64,000 nt of DNA, taken from positions 124,001 through 188,000 of the forward strand of contig CAKZLI010000054.1 in NCBI GenBank assembly GCA_937125395.1, written 5' to 3'. Below the pieces are notes generated by a model. It saw only the letters and a list, made by a program, of their open reading frames with translations, ran no database searches and was not told where the DNA came from. Source of the DNA: an uncultured Glaciecola sp. (lineage in GTDB: Bacteria; Pseudomonadota; Gammaproteobacteria; Enterobacterales; Alteromonadaceae). The position numbers and the translations under genes were made by a program. Shown here piece by piece: positions 30,795 to 38,551 of this stretch (within the stretch, counting starts at the first letter, position 1; each line of letters opens with the position of its first letter).

Positions 30795-32433
30795 ACATAC
30801 ATTAATGACATTAAACTTCAATCCTGAGCGAATTCTGCCACACAAAATATCGATATTGCACCTGACAATGCTTCACATCTGCGCATTGGTGTTTGCAAGT
30901 GCGTTTGATTTAATCTACATGACAACTGCATCAACATCATTTTTAGCATTGTATAGCAATATTGCGTATCTATTATTATTGATAAGTCCAAAGCGACTAT
31001 GGCACATCTGCATATGGCCAATTTTGTTAATACCTGTATTGGTGCACTCCTTTACCCAACCGATTAATCAGTCACTTATATTTGAGAGCGCTATTCACAC
31101 GATTGCCATTGCAATAAGTGCGTTAATTACACAAAGAATACTATTTAACGCGTTGATTTTTACCGTTAGCTTTATTCATCGGTTATTGAGTTGTGTGTTT
31201 ATTTTTGCTGTGATTTATCAATTCAGCATAGCTGTATTGGTTAATGATTTACATGCGTTAGCATCCGTCAATTATGTCATGTTGGCTGAGCTGATAATAG
31301 GCCAAATAGCCGGATTTATTATCGCAATCAACACTCTCTTTATGGTTTATATGGCGACCTATCATGCCGTCTATAACACACCAAAATTAACCAATAACCG
31401 TCTTTTGATATTACTTACAATGGCAGCATGTGTTTATTTGACCTTGCACTTTGGCGGCGATTTAATTCATTTTTTAAGTCTCTTTGGCATTATTCCTGGT
31501 TTATGGTGTTGTTATCAATATCGCTGGTGGGGGTTATCTTGCTTTGCGGTTGTCATTAACATGATCGCAGTGATATATATTAGTCTCACCATGCTCATAT
31601 TGCCCTCTTATGATGCACTTGAATTAACCTTGTTACTCGGTTTTTCGTTGGACGATGTTAGTTGGTTTTTACTGGTGTTTAATGTCGTTGTTATATACAT
31701 CAATGCGATGATGTTTGAATTAGACAAAACCCAAAACGCCATCGAAATGAGTCAATCTGCAATGGTCACACGCAACGATGAAATTGAAACATTAAATCAT
31801 CAAATAGACCGACTCAATTCACACTTATTAACGGTTCAAGAAACCCAACGAAGTAAACTGTCCAGTGAATTACAAAACCATATGGAGCAACATATCCATG
31901 AACTACAGCAAGCCATCAACTTACTAGAACTAAAAGCAAGTTATACTCATGCACAGGACAATCCCTTTACTAAAATCAGAAGTTATACGCATTATATTAC
32001 TCTATCTGTATTTGAATTAATTCATTGGCTTAAACCCGAAATATTAGGGCGACTTGGCTTTGTGGGCACCATACAAAGTAAATATTTTGCAGAAAAACTT
32101 GCTTTAAGTCATATTCAATACCGATGGGTATGCCATACAGACATTGATAAAATCCCTGAGAACATCGCTTTCATGCTGTTTAGGGTCACTCAAGAAGCGG
32201 TGAACAACACAATTAAACACTCCAAGGCTACGGCATTCACCATTGAACTTGCAATGCATGGCACTATGTTAGAATACACGATAACCGATAATGGCGTTGG
32301 ATTTGCCAAACCATTGACTAAACCGGGATTTGGTCTTAGTGGGATGGAAAATCGTGTCAAAACATTAAAAGGTGACTTTACGTTAACGTCCAGCAACGGC
32401 ACAAAAATTAAAGTCTTAATCCCAATAGCATGA
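30775..32433 (+). CDS. Membrane histidine-kinase homologue lacking the phospho-acceptor histidine
   Basis: 552 residues. Start at ATG 30775 with GGAG 9 nt upstream, overlapping the previous kinase by 20 nt. Same plan as its neighbour: about eight membrane segments, a coiled coil, a HisKA_3-like helix and a HATPase domain. The H box reads ELQNHMEQ where the neighbour has ELHDDVGQ, so Gln367 stands for the catalytic His and the Asp pair is Asn/His. The ATP-binding N box (TQEAVNNTIKHS), DNGVGF and GFGLSGMENRV are intact. It probably binds ATP and works as a pseudokinase, perhaps in a heterodimer with the upstream kinase. Confidence 0.85.
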   Translation: MSSFQNKHTLMTLNFNPERILPHKISILHLTMLHICALVFASAFDLIYMTTASTSFLALYSNIAYLLLLISPKRLWHICIWPILLIPVLVHSFTQPINQSLIFESAIHTIAIAISALITQRILFNALIFTVSFIHRLLSCVFIFAVIYQFSIAVLVNDLHALASVNYVMLAELIIGQIAGFIIAINTLFMVYMATYHAVYNTPKLTNNRLLILLTMAACVYLTLHFGGDLIHFLSLFGIIPGLWCCYQYRWWGLSCFAVVINMIAVIYISLTMLILPSYDALELTLLLGFSLDDVSWFLLVFNVVVIYINAMMFELDKTQNAIEMSQSAMVTRNDEIETLNHQIDRLNSHLLTVQETQRSKLSSELQNHMEQHIHELQQAINLLELKASYTHAQDNPFTKIRSYTHYITLSVFELIHWLKPEILGRLGFVGTIQSKYFAEKLALSHIQYRWVCHTDIDKIPENIAFMLFRVTQEAVNNTIKHSKATAFTIELAMHGTMLEYTITDNGVGFAKPLTKPGFGLSGMENRVKTLKGDFTLTSSNGTKIKVLIPIA

Positions 32434-32459
32434 CTGAGTTATGGCGTAATCAGTCATGC
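32428..32459 (+). repeat. Perfect 10-bp inverted repeat at the end of the pseudokinase gene
   Basis: GCATGACTGA (32428-32437) and TCAGTCATGC (32450-32459) flank a 12-nt loop; the left arm contains the gene's TGA stop. No T run follows, so it may be a Rho-dependent or RNA-stabilising hairpin, not an intrinsic terminator. Confidence 0.7.
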
Positions 32460-32526
32460 ACGCGTAAGTGCAGGTGCAAACACCGCAGTGAGGATCATAA
32501 AGGTGAACGAGTCAATTAACCACATT

Positions 32527-32544
32527 TTATCTCACCAGAGATAA
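32527..32544. repeat. Small hairpin in the 32434-32670 gap
   Basis: TTATCTC-ACCA-GAGATAA, a perfect 7-bp stem with a 4-nt loop and no T tail. Function unknown. The remainder of this 237-bp gap shows no gene. Confidence 0.45.
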
Positions 32545-32670
32545 GTGAATTCCCACAATTCTCACACATCCACTTCCAGTTGTTATAGAATGCCGTCTAA
32601 TTAACGACACTGCGCTTCTTAATCCGACGTGCATAAGCGCCGTGAGTACAACGACAAAACAAGTACCATT

Positions 32671-33618
32671 ATGAAATCAGTTCATCAAAAACCAGAGATG
32701 CACCCTCGCAATCCACATAATAATGGCTATGATTTTGTAGCACTGGCAAAAATACATGCACCATTATCTGGTTTTTTAGCCAAAAATCCTTATGGCAAAC
32801 TAACCATAGATTTTGCACAGCCTTCAGCCGTCAAAGCACTCAATGCAGCGTTACTTAACTATTATTACCAAGTGCAAGTATGGGATATCCCTGACGGATA
32901 TTTGTGCCCTGCGGTACCTGGCCGTGCCGACTATGTGCATTACATTGCTGATTTATTAACTAGCACAGCACAGGCTCAAACAACACAGGCTCAAAACCAA
33001 CCGATTAAAGGCCTTGATATTGGTACAGGCGCAAATTTAATCTATCCAATCGTTGCCTCGCAATCCTATCAGTGGCAGATGCTAGGTAGCGATATCCAAA
33101 AGCAATCATTAGCCAGTGCACAGCGTATTATTGACGCTAATCCAAATTTACAATCGCGCGTGGCTGTCCGTCTGCAAACCAATCCTAACACCCACTTTGC
33201 AGGCATTATTAAGCCTGGAGAATACTATGAGTTTAGTATGTGTAATCCTCCGTTTCATATATCTGCACAGGCAGCGGCTAGCGGTAGTCGCAAAAAAAAT
33301 CGCAATCTAGCTCGACATCAACATAAACGCAGAAGCAAAGATAGTGTTGCCCATACTGCCAATCAATCCAAACTGAACTTTGGTGGACAGCATAATGAGT
33401 TATGGTGCTCAGGTGGTGAGTTACAATTTGTATCAAATATGATGAAAGAAAGTGTTCAATTTAAACAGCAGGTGGGCTGGTTTACCTCTTTATTGTCTAA
33501 AAAAGAGCACATTGCAACGCTCAGTGCATTAGCGAATTCGTTAGGCGCAGTGCAATGCAAATCCATTAATATGGCGCAAGGCGCTAAAGCAAGTAGGTTT
33601 ATCGCATGGCGCTTTTAA
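32671..33618 (+). CDS. rlmF: 23S rRNA (adenine1618-N6)-methyltransferase RlmF
   Basis: 315 residues from ATG 32671 (an upstream in-frame GTG at 32629 would add 14 residues that do not match the family). MHPRNPHNNGYDF opening, WDIPDGYLCPAVPGRADYVHY, SAM-binding LDIGTGANLIYP, and catalytic NPPFH. Methylates A1618 of 23S rRNA. Compared with E. coli, a basic insertion of about 14 residues (HQHKRRSKD...) sits between RKKNRNL and LNFGGQ. Overlaps the next gene by 13 nt. Confidence 0.93.
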   Translation: MKSVHQKPEMHPRNPHNNGYDFVALAKIHAPLSGFLAKNPYGKLTIDFAQPSAVKALNAALLNYYYQVQVWDIPDGYLCPAVPGRADYVHYIADLLTSTAQAQTTQAQNQPIKGLDIGTGANLIYPIVASQSYQWQMLGSDIQKQSLASAQRIIDANPNLQSRVAVRLQTNPNTHFAGIIKPGEYYEFSMCNPPFHISAQAAASGSRKKNRNLARHQHKRRSKDSVAHTANQSKLNFGGQHNELWCSGGELQFVSNMMKESVQFKQQVGWFTSLLSKKEHIATLSALANSLGAVQCKSINMAQGAKASRFIAWRF

Positions 33619-34517
33619 CACACCCCATTACCATACTAGATGGCGGTATGGGCCAAGAATTACTCGCTCGTAGCAAACGTGAGGTTACCACTATGTGGTC
33701 TGCAGACATAATGCTTCACGAGCCTGAGTTGGTGAGAGATTTGCACTATGACTTTATTCAAGCAGGGGCAACCGTGATCACATTGAATACGTACACGGCT
33801 ACACCGCAACGTCTGCAGTTAAATAATACGTTGGCGCAACTATCTCAACTACATGTATCTGCTATTCGTGCAGCGCAAGATGCGATCACGTTATCTGGTA
33901 AAACGAACATTAATATTGCAGGGTGCTTACCGCCATTAGTTGCTAGTTATCATCCTGATGAGTCACCTGATTTTGCACTTTCTTTAGATGCTTATCGCCA
34001 AATCGTATCCTTACAACAAGCCGCTGTAGATTTGTTTATTTGTGAAACAATGTCTTCAATCAATGAAGCTAAAGCGGCATGCACTGCTGCCAAGGAATCG
34101 GGTAAACCCGTCTGGGTCGCGTTTTCATTGAGCGACGAGAACCCGAACATACTGCGCGGTGGAGATCGCCTTGAAGATGCGCTAAACGCATTAGTGCCTA
34201 GCTATACCGACGTTATATTATTAAATTGTAGTCGCCCTGAAACTATTGAGCACGCCCTACCACTATTAACTCAATCAGTCGCGCACAGCGGTGTATATGC
34301 CAATGGCTTTACGGCGGTTGACAGTCTTTATCCAGGTACCACAGTAGCGAGTCTTTCTGCACGACAAGATTTAAACCCGGTGCAATATGCACAACATACC
34401 CTATTATGGGCCAATGCAGGTGTCACTATCATTGGTGGCTGTTGTGAGATCCGGCCAAATCACATACAACAACTGTGTAGCACTCTTGAACAGGCTGGCT
34501 ATAGTCTCACAAAGTAA
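33606..34517 (+). CDS. Homocysteine S-methyltransferase family protein
   Basis: 303 residues, single Pfam-type Hcy-binding TIM barrel. LDGGMGQEL near 11-19 and the three zinc-ligand cysteines: Cys208 in LLNCSRPE and Cys279-Cys280 in GGCCEIRP. Members such as MmuM move a methyl group from S-methylmethionine or SAM to homocysteine, giving methionine. No mmuP-like permease is present, so the methyl donor is unknown. It overlaps rlmF by 13 nt. Confidence 0.88.
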   Translation: MALLTHPITILDGGMGQELLARSKREVTTMWSADIMLHEPELVRDLHYDFIQAGATVITLNTYTATPQRLQLNNTLAQLSQLHVSAIRAAQDAITLSGKTNINIAGCLPPLVASYHPDESPDFALSLDAYRQIVSLQQAAVDLFICETMSSINEAKAACTAAKESGKPVWVAFSLSDENPNILRGGDRLEDALNALVPSYTDVILLNCSRPETIEHALPLLTQSVAHSGVYANGFTAVDSLYPGTTVASLSARQDLNPVQYAQHTLLWANAGVTIIGGCCEIRPNHIQQLCSTLEQAGYSLTK

Positions 34518-34549
34518 TAAAGACAGGTATCGCTAGTATGAGAGCAGCG

Positions 34550-34813
34550 CTAGTAGCGTGCATTAATATCGATATGGTCCCCGTATAGAAACTTACATAC
34601 AAATATAGCCTGACCGACTTCAGCATGTGTGCGCGCCATTTCATCCGCTAAAATAGCCATTACTTGAGCGTACTCGCCTTTGATTAATGTGCTGGTTGCA
34701 CCGGTTTTCACGGCGATATCAGGATACATATTCAATCTATCTATAAACCCCTGAATAGGACCGATGTATTGTTCTGCAAGTGGATATAATGATATTTCAA
34801 CAACAAGTTGCAT
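34550..34813 (-). CDS. Thiamine-binding (YkoF/MTH1187-type) small protein
   Basis: 87 residues from ATG 34813, which has AAGGA 8 nt upstream; the frame is open further but without a good start. VVEISLYPLAEQYIGPIQGFIDRL, GATSTLIKGEYAQVM and a final strand are the pattern of the YkoF/UPF0045 ferredoxin-like family, some members of which bind thiamine or its pyrimidine part. Single-domain members form dimers or tetramers. Biological role not established. Convergent with the methyltransferase. Confidence 0.75.
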   Translation of the reverse strand: MQLVVEISLYPLAEQYIGPIQGFIDRLNMYPDIAVKTGATSTLIKGEYAQVMAILADEMARTHAEVGQAIFVCKFLYGDHIDINARY

Positions 34814-34837
34814 AGAGTAAATCCTTAAATTTAGGCA

Positions 34838-34865
34838 CAAAAAAACCAACTAAAGTTGGTTTTTA
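34838..34865. terminator. Terminator after ybiT
   Basis: AAAAACCAAC and GTTGGTTTTT form a stem with a 4-nt loop; both strands end in T runs. It ends the ybiT transcript (minus strand) just ahead of the thiamine-binding protein gene. Confidence 0.85.
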
Positions 34866-34889
34866 TATTAGCATTGTTTACCGATGGTA

Positions 34890-36479
34890 TTAATTACTTT
34901 TATGACTCATATACTCATCAAATGTGCCTTGGAAATGATGCAGTTTATTATCCGCAATTTCAATAATGCTATCAGCTAATGACGAAACAAATTCGCGGTC
35001 ATGGCTAACAAAAATCAGCGTACCATCAAATGCAGCCAGTGCTTTGTTGAGTGATTCAATCGCTTCCATGTCCATGTGGTTCGTTGGTTCATCCATGATC
35101 AAGACGTTAATATCTTGCATCATTAATTTACCAAACATCAAACGGTTTTTTTCACCACCTGAACAGACTGCCACCTTTTTATTTACTTCATCGGCAGTAA
35201 ATAATAATCGACCTAAAATACTACGAACAAACAAATCATCTTGACCATTAGTGCGCCACATTGATAACCAATCAAAAATGGTCATATCAATATCAAAATC
35301 TGCGGTGGTATCTTGAGGACAATAACCAATAGTGGCATTTTCAGACCATTTAATACGGCCTGAATTAGCTTTTATCTCATTCATTAGACAGCGTAAGAAG
35401 GTGGTTTTACCCGCCCCATTCTCACCGATAACCGCTAATTTAGAGCCCGCTTCAAGCAACATTTCGCCGCCTTTAAATAACACACCATCATCAAAACCGT
35501 GCTCGACTTCTGACAATTCAAGCGCCAGTCGATGTAATTTTTTATGTTGCTTGTACTGAATAAACGGGAATCGTCTTGACGAAGCAATCACTTCGTCTAA
35601 CTCAATTTTTTCCATACGTTTAGCACGTGAAGTCGCTTGCTTGGCTTTAGAGGCGTTAGCAGAGAAACGGGCGACAAACGCTTTTAATTCACTGATTTCA
35701 GCTGATTTTTTGGCATTTTCACTTAACAACTGCTCCTGCACTAATGAAGCTGCCGCCATATACTCTTCATAATTACCCGGATAAATACGCAACTCACCGT
35801 AATCAATATCTGCCATATGGGTGCACACTTTATTCAAAAAGTGACGGTCATGCGAGATGATGATCATCGTACATTTACGTTGATTCAAGACATCAGCTAG
35901 CCAATTAATGGTGTAAATATCCAAGTTATTGGTCGGTTCATCCAGTAATAAGATATCAGGATTTGCAAACAACGCCTGGACTAACAATACCCGTAATTTA
36001 ACGCCAGGCGGTAACTGTGACATTAAGCCCCAGTGACTCGACTCATCGATACCGGCTTCAATAAGCAATTCACCGGCACGACTTTCAGCGGTGTAACCGT
36101 CTAACTCTGCAAACTCAGTTTCTAAATCAGCAACCTTCATGCCCTCTTCTTCGCTCATTTCTGGCAAAGAGTAGATGCGGTCACGTTCTTGTTTGATTGC
36201 CCATAATTGTGCATCACCCATAATAACGGCATCAAGCACTGAAAATTCCTCAAACGCATATTGATTCTGGCTCAACACACCAATGCGCTCACCATGATCA
36301 ATGGATACGTTCCCAGCGGATGGCGCAAGCTCACCGCTTAGAATTTTCATAAATGTTGATTTACCACAGCCGTTTGCCCCGATTAAACCGTAGCGGTTAC
36401 CATTACCAAATTTGGCAGAGATATTTTCAAATAATGGCTTAGCGCCAAATTGCATCGTAATATTAGCTGTAGTGATCAA
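34890..36479 (-). CDS. ybiT: ABC-F family ATPase YbiT
   Basis: 529 residues with a TTG start at 36479: the family opens with [20 protein letters not shown], and TAAGGG lies upstream; an ATG 18 codons earlier adds residues foreign to the family. Two ABC domains: Walker [10 protein letters not shown] and GENGAGKTT, signatures LPPGVKLR and CSGGEKNR, Walker [12 protein letters not shown] and [11 protein letters not shown]. The linker between them is the ABC-F arm (about 240-310). ABC-F proteins bind the ribosomal E site and relieve stalled states; YbiT has no membrane part. Divergent from the ABC exporter gene. Confidence 0.93.
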   Translation of the reverse strand: MITTANITMQFGAKPLFENISAKFGNGNRYGLIGANGCGKSTFMKILSGELAPSAGNVSIDHGERIGVLSQNQYAFEEFSVLDAVIMGDAQLWAIKQERDRIYSLPEMSEEEGMKVADLETEFAELDGYTAESRAGELLIEAGIDESSHWGLMSQLPPGVKLRVLLVQALFANPDILLLDEPTNNLDIYTINWLADVLNQRKCTMIIISHDRHFLNKVCTHMADIDYGELRIYPGNYEEYMAAASLVQEQLLSENAKKSAEISELKAFVARFSANASKAKQATSRAKRMEKIELDEVIASSRRFPFIQYKQHKKLHRLALELSEVEHGFDDGVLFKGGEMLLEAGSKLAVIGENGAGKTTFLRCLMNEIKANSGRIKWSENATIGYCPQDTTADFDIDMTIFDWLSMWRTNGQDDLFVRSILGRLLFTADEVNKKVAVCSGGEKNRLMFGKLMMQDINVLIMDEPTNHMDMEAIESLNKALAAFDGTLIFVSHDREFVSSLADSIIEIADNKLHHFQGTFDEYMSHKSN

Positions 36480-36622
36480 AACAAGAACCCTTAAAATTTC
36501 AAGGCGCAAATTATACACGATTAAAACTTGCATTGCTTATTTTTTAACGATTAACCATGCCCCATATCATCCCCTATGCTACTATTTGAACCCTCAATCT
36601 TGTATAAAAAGAGTCACTTATC

Positions 36623-38380
36623 TTGAAAGCCCCTACTCATTCATCTGTCAATATTATTCAATGGCTTGGCTGTTTTTTACGACCATACTGGTCCAAAGTC
36701 GCGATTGCGCTACTAGCTTTACTGGTGAGTGCCGCAAGCTGGTTGGTTTTGGGCCAAGGGATCAAGATTGTTATCGACCAAGGATTTGTTGCCAATGACA
36801 TGACAACTCTCAATCAAGCACTCTTGGCCGTGATGATTATTGCGGGTGTGGGATGCATTGCGACCTATTTTCGCTTTTATTACATGTTGTGGTTAGGCGA
36901 ACGTGTTAGCGCCGATATTCGTAAACAACTGTATGATCATATGCTCCGCTTGGGTATGGATTTTTATGCAGAGAATCGCACTGGTGAAGTGATTTCTCGC
37001 TTTACCAGCGACACAACGGTACTGCAAAGCGTCATTGGAATGGGACTTTCAATGGCTATTCGCTCCGGAGTCACATTCATCGGCGCTTTAATTTTGATGC
37101 TGTTTACCTCCGTACAGCTTACGTTATTAGTCTTAATTGCAGTGCCCATTGTGTTGTTACCCATAAAATTATTAGGCAAAAAAGTACGCCTGTATGCTCA
37201 AACATCGCAAGATAAAGTCGCCCAAATGAGTGCACACATTGATCAATCAGTCCATGAAATCCATACCGTTCAATCGTACAACCGTGAACACGCAGACAGT
37301 CAACATCTAGCTGATAAAGTCGAAGAAGTCATGGCAGCTGCGCAATCACGTATCCATTTTCGAGCGTTACTAGTCATTTCAATCATGGCCATCAGTATCG
37401 GGGCAATTGTTTTTGTCGCATGGATAGGAGCAAATGACGTACTTAGCGGGACATTATCTGTGGGCAGTTTTACTGCGTTTATTTTTTATGCCGTGATGGC
37501 AGGAGGCGCAGTCGCTACCATCAGTGAGGTCATCGGTGAAATTCAAAAGGCCATTGGCGCATCGGCTCGGATCAGGGAGTTACTCGATACTCATCCCACA
37601 CGGTCATCAACCAGCTCGACGACAGAGTTGATGTTGGCGCAGCACGCCGTGCCTATCGCTTTTTCTAATGTCAGTTTTGCCTACCCAAGTAATTTAACTC
37701 AAACGGTACTTGAGGATATTTCGATTAATGTTGCAACCGGTCAAAAAATCGCATTAGTGGGCCCTAGCGGCGCTGGTAAATCAACATTATTTCAATTACT
37801 GCTGGATTTTTATCAGCCGCAACAGGGTAATATTACATTGTGGGGACAGCCCATGCCGCAACTTGATAGCCATATTATTCGGGAACAATTTGCGTTAGTG
37901 CCCCAAGATGCTGTGATTTTTGCAACCAGTGTATTTGATAATATTGCGTACGGTCGTTCAGATGCGAGCCTAAGCGACGTGATTGATGCCGCTCAACAGG
38001 CACAAGCGCATGCGTTTATCACTCAACTGACACACGGATATGATACGCAATTAGGTGAGCGCGGTATTAAACTCTCGGGCGGACAAAAACAACGTATTGC
38101 CATTGCCCGGGCTATCTTAGCCAATCGTCCGATTTTATTATTAGATGAAGCAACCAGTGCCTTAGATGCTGTTAGCGAACAGGCTGTTAAACAAGCGTTA
38201 GAAGCATTAATGCAAAATAAAACTACGTTAATCATTGCCCACCGATTGTCAACGGTAGTGAATGCCGATCTTATATTGGTACTCGAGCAAGGTCGAATTA
38301 TTGCTCAAGGTGACCATGACACCTTGTTAGCACAGTGTCCTCTTTATCAAGAATTAGCGATAATCCAACTGCTTGATTAA
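36623..38380 (+). CDS. MsbA-like ABC exporter (fused membrane and ATPase domains)
   Basis: 585 residues from TTG 36623, the only in-frame start fitting the family. Six membrane segments (about 22-305) with the ERVSADIRKQLYDHMLRL coupling region, then an ABC domain: Walker A GPSGAGKST near 380-388, signature LSGGQKQR near 484, Walker B LLLDEATSALD, switch His in AHRLST. It belongs to the MsbA-related homodimeric exporters (TIGR02204-like) found in many proteobacteria; the substrate is unknown. True MsbA is usually next to lpxK, which is absent. No terminator is seen after it. Confidence 0.87.
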   Translation: MKAPTHSSVNIIQWLGCFLRPYWSKVAIALLALLVSAASWLVLGQGIKIVIDQGFVANDMTTLNQALLAVMIIAGVGCIATYFRFYYMLWLGERVSADIRKQLYDHMLRLGMDFYAENRTGEVISRFTSDTTVLQSVIGMGLSMAIRSGVTFIGALILMLFTSVQLTLLVLIAVPIVLLPIKLLGKKVRLYAQTSQDKVAQMSAHIDQSVHEIHTVQSYNREHADSQHLADKVEEVMAAAQSRIHFRALLVISIMAISIGAIVFVAWIGANDVLSGTLSVGSFTAFIFYAVMAGGAVATISEVIGEIQKAIGASARIRELLDTHPTRSSTSSTTELMLAQHAVPIAFSNVSFAYPSNLTQTVLEDISINVATGQKIALVGPSGAGKSTLFQLLLDFYQPQQGNITLWGQPMPQLDSHIIREQFALVPQDAVIFATSVFDNIAYGRSDASLSDVIDAAQQAQAHAFITQLTHGYDTQLGERGIKLSGGQKQRIAIARAILANRPILLLDEATSALDAVSEQAVKQALEALMQNKTTLIIAHRLSTVVNADLILVLEQGRIIAQGDHDTLLAQCPLYQELAIIQLLD

Positions 38381-38551
38381 GGATGACCTCATTGACGTGT
38401 TCATTACTCAAAGTAAATTAAACAACAATACACATATCTGTAATGCACTGTTACAATTTTGTAAACGCTAAATGCATATTATTACGCTCTTTTTAGTGCC
38501 ATTTTACGGTTGATTACGTAACATAGACACACACAACAGGAGAATAATAAT

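Noticed and set aside
36412..36798. Frame of 128 codons across the ybiT-exporter gap
   Set aside because: Overlaps both flanking genes out of frame and has no family pattern.
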